Part shown: in pieces, positions 7,011 through 14,401 of the stretch
Numbering within the stretch: position 1 is the first letter of the stretch
How the letters are laid out: each line of letters starts with the position of its first letter
Origin: an uncultured Flavobacterium sp.
Lineage (GTDB): Bacteria; Bacteroidota; Bacteroidia; Flavobacteriales; Flavobacteriaceae
NCBI RefSeq assembly: GCF_946479975.1
Contig: NZ_CAMLIX010000060.1
Location: 1-21,729 of the forward strand
Length of the DNA: 21,729 nucleotides
Reading direction: 5' to 3'
Translations under genes and position numbers: made by a program
Notes under the pieces: model-generated
Databases searched by the model: none
Told to the model about the DNA's origin: nothing
Seen by the model: only the letters and a program-made list of their open reading frames with translations

Positions 7011-7028
7011 TTCACACATAAAATAAAC

Positions 7029-7058
7029 AAAAAGCGTCTCAAATGAGGCGCTTTTTTT
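7029..7058 (+). terminator. Intrinsic terminator of the Nfu gene
   Basis: A 12-bp stem (7029-7040 with 7045-7056, one G-U pair) with an AAAT tetraloop is followed by a T run to 7058. It begins 19 bases after the Nfu stop. Confidence 0.9.
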
Positions 7059-7155
7059 ATTATTAACTACTCGTTATCAATTATTTATCATTAAAAAACT
7101 TATTATTCTATTAAATTAATTAATATTGTATTTATAACCAATTAATTAACAAACC

Positions 7156-7539
7156 ATGGGATTAAGTTCATTTTTAAAAAATTTATTTGGATCGACGAAG
7201 GAATCGGTAACTGAATTGTCAAATAATGCCGAAACTACGTTTGAACAAGCAAAAGAAGCCGCTGCACCTTACGTTGAAAAAGCAGAAACTTTTGCAGAAG
7301 AAACTATTGACAAAGTAAAAGAAGTTTCTGAACCTTTTATTGAAAAAGCAGCTGAGTATGCTTATCAAGCTAAAGAAACTGTAAGCGAATATGCAGACAA
7401 AGCTTCAGACACCGTTAGCGATGTTATTGAAAGCATAAAAGAGTCAACTTCTGAAACTACTGATGACACACATAAACTTGCTTCTGAAACCGTTTTTGAT
7501 ACAAGTGAAACTGTAATTGAGGAAAAAGACAAAGAGTAA
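7156..7539 (+). CDS. Amphipathic-helix repeat protein, apolipoprotein/LEA-like
   Basis: Small acidic protein of 127 residues, with no cysteine and no clear signal peptide or membrane segment. It opens with a short amphipathic helix (GLSSFLKNLFGS), then is almost entirely predicted alpha-helix rich in Ala, Glu, Lys, Ser and Thr. Two clear 22-residue units start at Pro38 (PYVEKAETFAEE) and Pro60 (PFIEKAAEYAYQ). This Pro-punctuated 22-mer period is typical of lipid-surface-binding apolipoprotein-like helices, and also resembles LEA/YtxH-like stress proteins. The last 30 residues are Ser/Thr/Asp/Glu-rich and probably disordered. I do not recognise a named family. It lies upstream of mscS on the same strand, but a promoter and a hairpin separate them. 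A role in membrane or osmotic stress is an inference from composition and neighbourhood. Confidence 0.75.
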   Translation: MGLSSFLKNLFGSTKESVTELSNNAETTFEQAKEAAAPYVEKAETFAEETIDKVKEVSEPFIEKAAEYAYQAKETVSEYADKASDTVSDVIESIKESTSETTDDTHKLASETVFDTSETVIEEKDKE

Positions 7540-7543
7540 ACCT

Positions 7544-7576
7544 TTTGTTTTGATAATACAAATATTTATATATTTG
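7544..7576 (+). promoter_or_regulatory. Bacteroidota-type promoter upstream of mscS
   Basis: TTTG at 7544-7547 (-33; a second TTTG at 7549-7552) and TATATTTG at 7569-7576 (-7) match the TTTG/TAnnTTTG consensus with a 21-base gap from the first. The expected start is near 7583, which places the hairpin at 7589 directly at the 5' end of the transcript. Confidence 0.6.
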
Positions 7577-7588
7577 CACCACTAATGT

Positions 7589-7613
7589 ACCTTCTCTCTG
7601 AGAAGGTTTTTTT
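7589..7613 (+). terminator. Hairpin with T-run in the mscS leader
   Basis: An 8-bp GC-containing stem (7589-7596 with 7600-7607) with a 3-base loop is followed by a seven-T run to 7613. It would end transcripts of the amphipathic-repeat gene. It lies about 6 bases after the predicted mscS transcription start, so it could also attenuate mscS transcription. Confidence 0.75.
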
Positions 7614-7627
7614 ATTCTTAAAATACA

Positions 7628-8434
7628 ATGAGCCCAGAACAAATAGCAACTTACACCTCGTCGTTTATTGCAATATTAGCCGATTATTCGCTAACATTAA
7701 TCTCAGCACTTATAATCCTTTTTGTTGGTTTATATGCCATCCGATTAATAAATAGAGTTATTAGAAAAATAATGGTGAAACGAAATTTAGATCCTACTCT
7801 CACTAAATTTCTTGCCGATATTTTACTTTGGGCACTCCGAATTTTATTATTTATTACATTTATTTCAAAATTAGGAATTCCAACGACTTCATTTGTCGCT
7901 ATTTTAGGAGCCATGGGACTTGCAGTTGGTTTATCACTTCAAGGTTCACTTTCTAATTTTGCAGGAGGTATGCTTATCATTGTTTTCAAGCCTTTTAAAG
8001 TAGGCGATACAATTGAAGCGCAAGGCGTTATTGCAACTGTCGTGGAGATTCAGATTTTTGTAACTAAAATGTTAACTGGAAACAATCAGACTGTATTTGT
8101 TCCAAATGGTACTTTATCAAACGGTACAATCATCAATTATTCGATGCAGGGAGAAAGAAGAGCCGATCTGACTTTTTCAATTTCTTATGACTCAGATATT
8201 AAAAAGGCGAAAGATATTCTTTTGGATGTTTTAAATAAAAACCCTAAAGTATTACAGAAGCCGGCACCAGAGGTTTTTGTAAAAAACCTATCTCCTAGTT
8301 CTATTGATTTTGCGGTTCGTCCTTGGGCACAAAACGCCAATTACGGTGCTGTTTTTTCTCAAACTTTAGAAGATTGTAAAGCTGCACTAGATGAAGCTGG
8401 AATTGCCGTGCAGCCGTATACGATACAAAAATAA
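7628..8434 (+). CDS. mscS: MscS-family small-conductance mechanosensitive channel
   Basis: Inner-membrane tension-gated channel of 268 residues, similar in size to the classic three-helix MscS. TM1 lies at about 18-40 and TM2 at 62-82. The pore-lining TM3 is at about 87-119, with the Gly/Ala-rich run GAMGLAVGLSLQGSLSNFAGG, then the conserved KPFKVGDTIE turn (121-130). The beta domain contains FVPNGTLSNGTIINYS, and the C-terminal alpha/beta domain ends at VQPYTIQK. It should release solutes on hypo-osmotic shock. It has its own promoter. Its stop is only one base from the stop of the convergent tsaB, so its terminator is found inside tsaB (8495-8521). Confidence 0.95.
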   Translation: MSPEQIATYTSSFIAILADYSLTLISALIILFVGLYAIRLINRVIRKIMVKRNLDPTLTKFLADILLWALRILLFITFISKLGIPTTSFVAILGAMGLAVGLSLQGSLSNFAGGMLIIVFKPFKVGDTIEAQGVIATVVEIQIFVTKMLTGNNQTVFVPNGTLSNGTIINYSMQGERRADLTFSISYDSDIKKAKDILLDVLNKNPKVLQKPAPEVFVKNLSPSSIDFAVRPWAQNANYGAVFSQTLEDCKAALDEAGIAVQPYTIQK

Positions 8435-8435
8435 A

Positions 8436-9110
8436 TTACTCTTTTTTTGAAGGAGCAGTAATCATAAAATCTTTTAGATAATAAGGTTCAAAATAAGCGA
8501 CATCTACAGTGTCGCTTTTTTGATATTTATCAAAACTGATTTTACTCATCGCTTGCGCTGAAGGATATTTAATATCTTCTAAAAAAATAAAATTTTCTTT
8601 GGTTAAAACCGTTTTACATTTCTCGGCACAATCGCCCACAAAATAAAGTTTTTCGGTATATTCTTGAAACGAATTTTCGTCAATTATTTCCGCTTTAATT
8701 CCTCTTTCAATTGTCAAGTCTGCATTAAAAACTTCGCTGTACACTTCCATACGGCGGGCATCCAGCATCGGAATAATTTTTCCGTCTGTTACTCCTGCCT
8801 GAGAAGCTAATGATCGAAGTGTATCAACTGCTATTAATGGAATGTTTAAAGCATAGCACAAACCTTTTGCTGCAGAAACACCAATTCTTAAACCTGTGTA
8901 AGATCCTGGACCTTGGCTAACTGCAATTGCATTTAAATCCTGAACAGAAATGCCTGCTTTTGCAATTACTTCTTCAATAAAAACATGAAGTTTTTCGGCA
9001 TGCGAATAGCCTTCATCTGCAATTTCACTGCAAACAATGGTTTGTCCATCTTTTGCAACAGATACTGAACAATTTTTAGTAGCCGTTTCGATATTGAGAA
9101 TAAGAGACAA
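8436..9110 (-). CDS. tsaB: tRNA N6-threonylcarbamoyladenosine biosynthesis protein TsaB
   Basis: ASKHA-fold protein of 224 residues, the normal TsaB length. The N-terminus LILNIETATKNCSVSV is the phosphate-binding start. The conserved VSQGPGSYTGLRIGVSAAKGL segment (about 64-85) is diagnostic, and is followed by an IPLIAVDTL segment and an IPMLDARRMEVY segment. TsaB partners with TsaD and TsaE to place t6A on position 37 of ANN-decoding tRNAs. It lies 33 bases after the RND/ABC-type adaptor gene on the same strand, and appears to be the last gene of the exporter operon. Operon placement does not imply a link in function. The C-terminal codons carry the convergent mscS terminator on the other strand. 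Confidence 0.95.
   Translation of the reverse strand: MSLILNIETATKNCSVSVAKDGQTIVCSEIADEGYSHAEKLHVFIEEVIAKAGISVQDLNAIAVSQGPGSYTGLRIGVSAAKGLCYALNIPLIAVDTLRSLASQAGVTDGKIIPMLDARRMEVYSEVFNADLTIERGIKAEIIDENSFQEYTEKLYFVGDCAEKCKTVLTKENFIFLEDIKYPSAQAMSKISFDKYQKSDTVDVAYFEPYYLKDFMITAPSKKE
8495..8521 (+). terminator. mscS terminator embedded in tsaB coding sequence
   Basis: An 8-bp GC-rich stem (8495-8502, AAGCGACA, with 8510-8517) and a 7-base loop are followed by T8516-T8521 on the + strand. It is the first terminator-shaped element downstream of mscS, and sits 61 bases past the mscS stop within the last third of the antisense tsaB frame. Confidence 0.7.
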
Positions 9111-9143
9111 TGTATTATATTTTTAAATTAATATTGAGTTGTA

Positions 9144-10436
9144 TTATTTCTTTGGAGCTTCTGCTTTTTTAAGCTTTACTTTATCTCCAGAATTAAGTTC
9201 TTTCGAAACTGTGGTGTACGGACCTGTAATGACAACATCTCCTGCTTTTAGTCCTGACATTACTTCAATGTTCGTATCGTCTTGGATTCCAGTTTTAATC
9301 ACTCTGATTTTAGCTTTATCACCCACTTTCACAAAAACGCACTCGAATTTCTTATCGTTTTTTGGAGCTGCTTTTTTATCTTCGTTCGGATCTTCAACTT
9401 TAAAATCTTTAACCGCTGTAGTGTCTGATTTTACTACAACAGCACTAATTGGCACTGCCAAAACATTTGCTTTGGTAGTTGTAATAATATCAACTGTAGC
9501 TGTCATTCCAGGTCTAAAAGGAGAATAAGTACTTGGTTTTCCTTCTAATAAATCCTGATATGATTCTTTTAAAATGCGGACTTTAACTTTAAAGTTCGTT
9601 ACCTGATCTGATGTTAAAGTTGTACTTGCCGAGTTCGAAATACTGGTTACAGTTCCTTTAAATTTCTTTTTCAAATAAGCATCAACTTCTACATTTGCTT
9701 CGTCACCAATTTTTATTTTAACAATATCATTTTCATTTACATCAACTTCAACTTCCATATTGTTAAGATTCGCCACGCGCAAAAGCTCAGTCCCAGCCAT
9801 TTGCTGTGTTCCCAAAACTCTTTCTCCTAATTCTACATTTAGAACAGAAATTGTTCCGTCTGCAGGAGAATATATCGTTGTACGGCCTAAGTTGTCTCTT
9901 GCTTCATTTACAGATGCCGAGGCACTTTGAACGTTATAATATGAATTTTGCTTGGTGGCTTTAGCTACTTCAAAAGATGCAATTGCTTTATCCCAATCAG
10001 ATCTTGAGATAACACCTTTATCGTAAAGCGTTTTATTACGCTCATAATTTGCTTTTGCTTCTTTAAAACTTGCTTCTGACTGTGTTAAACCAGCTTTTGA
10101 TCCAGATAAATTAGATACCGAACGATTGTAACTAGACGTGTATAAATCGGGATTAATTTTAACCAATAAATCACCTTTTTTAACTACTTGTCCTTCTTTT
10201 ACATTCAGTAAAATAATTTCTCCCGAAACCTCAGGCGAAATCTTTACTTCGATTTCTGGTTGAATTTTACCTGTTGCCGAAACTGTTTCAACAATTGTTG
10301 AAGCGTTAACTTTTGCGATTTCTACTTCTTTCCCTTCATCCTTATTCCCTATAACTCCAGCCTTTGAAAGACCAACTAAAGCGGCAATAAGTATTAATGC
10401 ACCGCCTACTAAGAAATAAATTGTTTTTTTTGACAT
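9144..10436 (-). CDS. Periplasmic adaptor (HlyD/MacA-type membrane fusion protein), copy 1
   Basis: Membrane fusion protein of 430 residues. An N-terminal transmembrane anchor (about 5-25) is followed by the first barrel-sandwich half (GKIQPEIEVKISPEVSGEI and VKEGQVVKKGDLLVKINP, about 57-95), a coiled-coil alpha-hairpin (about 100-175), the second lipoyl half (YSPADGTISVLNVELGERV), a beta-barrel domain and a membrane-proximal domain. A lysine/proline tail ends the protein (KAEAPKK). It bridges an inner-membrane transporter to TolC in the periplasm. It lies 6 bases downstream of the TolC-like gene and 33 bases upstream of tsaB. A second adaptor gene precedes the TolC-like gene. A charged Asp/Lys-rich insert (about 345-365, VEDPNEDKKAAPKNDKK) is specific to this copy. 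Confidence 0.92.
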   Translation of the reverse strand: MSKKTIYFLVGGALILIAALVGLSKAGVIGNKDEGKEVEIAKVNASTIVETVSATGKIQPEIEVKISPEVSGEIILLNVKEGQVVKKGDLLVKINPDLYTSSYNRSVSNLSGSKAGLTQSEASFKEAKANYERNKTLYDKGVISRSDWDKAIASFEVAKATKQNSYYNVQSASASVNEARDNLGRTTIYSPADGTISVLNVELGERVLGTQQMAGTELLRVANLNNMEVEVDVNENDIVKIKIGDEANVEVDAYLKKKFKGTVTSISNSASTTLTSDQVTNFKVKVRILKESYQDLLEGKPSTYSPFRPGMTATVDIITTTKANVLAVPISAVVVKSDTTAVKDFKVEDPNEDKKAAPKNDKKFECVFVKVGDKAKIRVIKTGIQDDTNIEVMSGLKAGDVVITGPYTTVSKELNSGDKVKLKKAEAPKK

Positions 10437-10442
10437 AATAAA

Positions 10443-11894
10443 TTATTTTGTAATAATTGGAACGATTGGAATTCCGAAATAAAATTCAAGTATTTTAATT
10501 TTAAACATGTAATCGTATTTGGTTCTGATAACATCAGATTGCGCATTAGTCAATAATGTTTGAGCTTGGGTGAAATCGAATGAATTCATTAAACCAACAT
10601 CATATTTTTCTTTTGCATAATTGTAAGCCTGCTGTCTTGCTTCTAAAGTTACTGTTGATGCTTCAAACGTATTTAAGGCAGCTTTAGCATCTGTAAAAGC
10701 GGTGTAAACGTTACGTTGCAAATCTAAACTTTTTTGCTCTAAATCTATTTTAGATTTTTCTAAACTTACTTTGTTTCTTTCAACATTGTTGCGGGCAGAA
10801 AAACCATTAAAAATAGGAACAGAAAGCTGGAATCCAAACGATTGTCCTTTATTATCATTAAACTGATCAAAAATAGGCTGTGATTTTCCTAAAACCGACA
10901 TGAAATTATCGCGCACAACAGGCTGATTTGTTCCTTGAACATAACCAATAGGAGTTGTTGGGTTTGCAGTGTTTAATGTAGATCCCGTTATGATATCAGA
11001 ATAACTTGCTCTGGTATTAAAATTGTAAAAAGCACTCAAGGTCGGCTGATATGCTCCTTTTGCTATTGCAACATTTTTCTCTGCAATTTCAAGATTTGTC
11101 TGTGCTAATTTTAAGTCGGTTCTTATATCCTTTGCTTTGTTATAAATTTCAACTGGCGTCTGAGCAAGAATATTATTCGTGTCATCAAGATTATTATCGT
11201 CAACAACATCAAAATCTGCAAATTCTTTTAATTGTAAAAGCTGCGCTAAACTTAATTTTGAAATCAGCAAATTGTTTTCAGAAACGGCAATATTTTGCTT
11301 ATCTGTAGCAACAGTCGCTTTTAAATCGAACAAATCACCACGCGGAATCGTTCCTGCATTTACCATTTCTTCAGAACGAGCAAATCGTTTTTCATCAATT
11401 GTCAATTGCTCTTTTTTAACCTTTAAATCTTCTTTGTTAGATAAAATTTGTAAAAACGCGCTGGCCACATTCAAAGAAATATCTTCCTGCATTTTTAGCA
11501 ATTGATATTTTGATGCTACGATCGAAAGATTTGCTTTTCTTAAATTGTTCTGATTTTGAAGTCCTTTGTAAATATCAACTCCCACTGAAGCTCCTACAGA
11601 AGAATATTGTGTTGTTTGGTTTTCAAGTAAACCAGTCGTAATATTTTGGTTCAAACCAATATTCCAAGAGTGTGAAGCACTTGCATTTACAGATGGAAGA
11701 TAATTTCCAATTGCTCCTCTTTTATCAATTGCGGCAGATTTTAAATCTAATTCCGTCAATTTTATCGTAATATTATTTTCTAAAGCGTATCTCACGCATT
11801 CTTCCAAAGTCCATTGTTTTGATTGCGCATGTCCAGCTATTCCAAAACCGAATAACATTGCAAAAATCAGACTATTATATCTATTTATTTTCAT
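10443..11894 (-). CDS. TolC-family outer-membrane efflux channel
   Basis: Outer-membrane factor of 483 residues. A signal peptide (to about AGHAQS) is followed by the TolC start WTLEECVRYALENNITIK and two OEP repeats. Each repeat contains a beta-strand pair and long alpha-helical coiled coils (about 40-235 and 260-470), with characteristic segments such as FGFQLSVPIFNGFSARNNV near residue 360 and an alanine/gln-rich helix after it. It forms the trimeric exit duct for an adaptor-coupled transporter. It sits between two adaptor genes. A -7-type box at 11930-11937 lies just upstream, in an 86-base gap, so this gene and those after it may be transcribed both with the ABC genes and independently. 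Confidence 0.95.
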   Translation of the reverse strand: MKINRYNSLIFAMLFGFGIAGHAQSKQWTLEECVRYALENNITIKLTELDLKSAAIDKRGAIGNYLPSVNASASHSWNIGLNQNITTGLLENQTTQYSSVGASVGVDIYKGLQNQNNLRKANLSIVASKYQLLKMQEDISLNVASAFLQILSNKEDLKVKKEQLTIDEKRFARSEEMVNAGTIPRGDLFDLKATVATDKQNIAVSENNLLISKLSLAQLLQLKEFADFDVVDDNNLDDTNNILAQTPVEIYNKAKDIRTDLKLAQTNLEIAEKNVAIAKGAYQPTLSAFYNFNTRASYSDIITGSTLNTANPTTPIGYVQGTNQPVVRDNFMSVLGKSQPIFDQFNDNKGQSFGFQLSVPIFNGFSARNNVERNKVSLEKSKIDLEQKSLDLQRNVYTAFTDAKAALNTFEASTVTLEARQQAYNYAKEKYDVGLMNSFDFTQAQTLLTNAQSDVIRTKYDYMFKIKILEFYFGIPIVPIITK

Positions 11895-11929
11895 ATACTT
11901 TTGATGAAAGCGCAGTAAACCAAACTACG

Positions 11930-11937
11930 CAAATTTA
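11930..11937 (-). promoter_or_regulatory. Candidate internal -7 box before the TolC-like gene
   Basis: On the - strand the bases read TAAATTTG, a full TAnnTTTG match, 36 bases before the TolC-like ATG. A TTTG lies 14 bases further upstream, shorter than the usual gap, so the -33 element is weak. The 86-base gap is the largest within the exporter cluster. Confidence 0.45.
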
Positions 11938-11980
11938 ACATTTTTTAAAACCAAAAAATCCCTAAACCTTTCAAATTAAA

Positions 11981-13096
11981 TTATTTTTTTTCTCCTTCAG
12001 TAATCAATCCCTGATTCCAGATTTTTATCTTGTCTGAAGCTTTTAAACCGCTTTTAACTTGAACGTAAATTCCGTCACTAACTCCAAGAACAATATCTTT
12101 TCTTTGAAATTTTTGAGGAGTAGTTTCTATCTCAACATAAGGTTTTTGTGTTTTTTTGTCAAATTGCACCAATGACTCTTTTATTGCCAAAACTTTTTCT
12201 GCTTTTTCTAAAATAATAGAAGCATTTGCACTCAAACCAGCTCTAATAAAAGTATCATCTCTGTTTATCATTTGAGCTTTAATTTCAAATTGAATTGCTC
12301 CGTTTTCTGTAACTCCTTTTGGCGCTATATAATTTAAAACTGCTTCAAATTTTTTGTTTTCAATGGCTCCAATTGTAATCTCAATAGGCATTTTTTCTTT
12401 GATTTTCCCTACTTCAGATTCGTCAATTTTTCCAACAAAAATCATTCTTCCAACATCTGCAACGCTGGCAATTGTAGTTCCTTCATTAAAATTATTACTT
12501 TCAATAACTTGGTTTCCAACTTTTACAGGCACGTCTAAAACCATTCCGTTAACAGTAGAACGAATTAAAGTATTTGCATAACTTCCTAAAGAAGATGTGG
12601 TTCCAGTTTTAACAATATCTAAACTCTGTTTTGCAGCAAGATAAGTTTGTTTGGCTTGATTGTAAGCAACTTGTGCAGCATCAAAATCATTTGCAGAAAT
12701 AACATCTTTTTCAAACAAGGTTTTTTGTCTTTTATAAAGTCTTTCTTGATTATCTAAAGCAATTTTGGCAGTCTGAACCTGATTCTGTGTACTGCTTACG
12801 TTCGAAACGTTTGCCACCACACGGATCTTGGCAATCATATCACCTGCTTTGATTTTTTCACCTGCTTTGATGTACACTTGCTCAATAATACCTGAAATAT
12901 TTGGTTTGATTAACACCTCTTCATCAGGTTGGATATTTCCTGTCGCAATCGTATTTTTTACTATTGTTTTTGTCTCTGCTTTTTCCGTTTTAAATACAAT
13001 TGGTGACTCTTGATTTTTAGCATACAAATAATATAATGCGCCAAAAAAGACGATCGCAATAAATATTAAAATGGTAACGGTTACTCCTTTTTTCAT
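11981..13096 (-). CDS. Periplasmic adaptor (MacA/HlyD-type membrane fusion protein), copy 2
   Basis: Membrane fusion protein of 371 residues encoded directly after the two permease genes. It has a transmembrane anchor (about 5-25), lipoyl half-motif TGNIQPDEEVLIKPNISG and IKAGEKIKAGDMIAKI (about 52-97), an alpha-hairpin of about 75 residues (100-170), second lipoyl half (RSTVNGMVLDVPVKVGNQV), then beta-barrel and membrane-proximal domains ending KKIW-like and EGEKK. It shares architecture with copy 1, but the sequences differ markedly and it lacks the lysine-rich insert. It is the more likely cognate partner of the ABC permeases because of its position. The spacing to the upstream permease is 37 bases. 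Confidence 0.92.
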   Translation of the reverse strand: MKKGVTVTILIFIAIVFFGALYYLYAKNQESPIVFKTEKAETKTIVKNTIATGNIQPDEEVLIKPNISGIIEQVYIKAGEKIKAGDMIAKIRVVANVSNVSSTQNQVQTAKIALDNQERLYKRQKTLFEKDVISANDFDAAQVAYNQAKQTYLAAKQSLDIVKTGTTSSLGSYANTLIRSTVNGMVLDVPVKVGNQVIESNNFNEGTTIASVADVGRMIFVGKIDESEVGKIKEKMPIEITIGAIENKKFEAVLNYIAPKGVTENGAIQFEIKAQMINRDDTFIRAGLSANASIILEKAEKVLAIKESLVQFDKKTQKPYVEIETTPQKFQRKDIVLGVSDGIYVQVKSGLKASDKIKIWNQGLITEGEKK

Positions 13097-13133
13097 TTGT
13101 TTTTGGTTTAATCGATTTATTTTGATTGATAAT

Positions 13134-14399
13134 TTATTCTGCTCTTAATGCATCTACTGGCTTCACATTGATCGCGGTTTGTGCCGGAATAAATCCTGCC
13201 AGCAAACCAGATCCTACCAATATTAATAATGCAACAAATACTACCCGCAAATCTACACTTGGATTAGCAAACATGGTATTGCCTCCGGGAGGCATCGAAT
13301 CCAGTACCATGTTTAAAATGGCGATAATTCCGGTTGCAACGGCAATCCCCAGCATTCCCGAAATAATAGTTAAAAATATAGATTCTGATAATATTTGACC
13401 TCTAATCGCAGAAGGTGTTGCTCCCAAAGCTCTTCTAATTCCGATTTCTTTTGTACGTTCTTTTACAACAATAAGCATAATGTTTGAAATTCCGATTACG
13501 CCAGAAATCAAAACTAATGTTCCAACAAAATACGCAATGACTTGCAAAATATTGAAAAGACTCTGCACTTTATTAAATTGCTCATATAAGTCAAAATTCC
13601 CAACCGCACGTTCATCTTTGGGATCAATATAATGCAAGGCTTTTATAGTCTCTAAAATTTTTGGTTTTAATTCTGTAATCGAAGATTCATCTTTTGCAGT
13701 TAATGCCATCCAGCCTACTTTATCTCCATAATTAAATGCCTGCTGAAAAGTAGTAAATGGAATAAAGATATTCTTTTGTTCTTGTTCGGCATTTCCTCCT
13801 TGCTGTTTAGAGGAATAAACTCCAACAACCATAAAATTTATACCATTTATTTTAATGTAAGTCCCTACCGCATCTTCCTCTTTACCATAAAGTTCGCTGA
13901 TAACTCCTTTACCAATTACGGCTATTTTTCTTCTTTCGTTAATATCCTGCTGATTTACAAAACGGCCTTTAATAATATCCATTGGCTGTTGTTTAATCAA
14001 TTCTGGATAATCACCATAAATTGTAAAAGCCGCGGTTTTTGTTCCTCTTACGACATTATTGGTTCCGTTAAAATCTCCAAGCTGGTTTCTTGGTGAAACG
14101 TATAATAAATCTGGTATTGCTTGTTTTAACGCTGCTACATCACTATTTCTAAAATCGTAACGACGTATTTTAGGCAGCCCTTTATAAGCTTTTGAAGTAC
14201 TCTGACTCCACATAAACATGGTATTTGTTGCTATTCCGTCAAAACCTTTTTTAACACCATTTTCAAGTCCTTTACCTGCCGCAAGTAATATTACTAAAAT
14301 AAATATACCCCAAAACACTCCAAAAGCAGTCAGAACAGTTCTGAATACATTTGCCGTTAAGGCTTGTAAAATTTCGTCCCAATTATCTCTACTAAACAT
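13134..14399 (-). CDS. MacB/FtsX-type ABC transporter permease, second
   Basis: Inner-membrane permease of 421 residues, lacking an ATPase domain. One N-terminal helix (about 17-40, after the DNWDEILQAL amphipathic start) is followed by a large periplasmic MacB core domain (about 45-270) and three C-terminal helices of the FtsX domain (about 285-310, 335-365 and 385-405). The coupling motif KERTKEIGIRRALGATPSAI (about 318-337) contacts the ATPase. The C-terminus is AINVKPVDALRAE. It starts 2 bases after the upstream permease gene, and has clear family similarity to it, so the two probably form a heterodimer with the adjacent ATPase. Confidence 0.94.
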   Translation of the reverse strand: MFSRDNWDEILQALTANVFRTVLTAFGVFWGIFILVILLAAGKGLENGVKKGFDGIATNTMFMWSQSTSKAYKGLPKIRRYDFRNSDVAALKQAIPDLLYVSPRNQLGDFNGTNNVVRGTKTAAFTIYGDYPELIKQQPMDIIKGRFVNQQDINERRKIAVIGKGVISELYGKEEDAVGTYIKINGINFMVVGVYSSKQQGGNAEQEQKNIFIPFTTFQQAFNYGDKVGWMALTAKDESSITELKPKILETIKALHYIDPKDERAVGNFDLYEQFNKVQSLFNILQVIAYFVGTLVLISGVIGISNIMLIVVKERTKEIGIRRALGATPSAIRGQILSESIFLTIISGMLGIAVATGIIAILNMVLDSMPPGGNTMFANPSVDLRVVFVALLILVGSGLLAGFIPAQTAINVKPVDALRAE

Positions 14400-14401
14400 A
14401 A

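Noticed and set aside
7457..7642. Open frame of 61 codons on the - strand across the mscS leader
   Set aside because: It runs through a promoter and hairpin and has a composition unlike the neighbouring proteins.
9139..9528. Long open frame (129 codons) on the + strand
   Set aside because: It lies entirely antisense to the well-supported adaptor gene, and its product is a low-complexity Ser/Thr/Phe/Val string with no family features.
11179..11505. Open frame of 108 codons on the + strand
   Set aside because: Antisense to the TolC-like gene. Its composition mirrors the codons of that gene and shows no domain.
13776..14096. Open frame of 106 codons on the + strand
   Set aside because: Antisense to the second permease gene, with no promoter or recognisable product.
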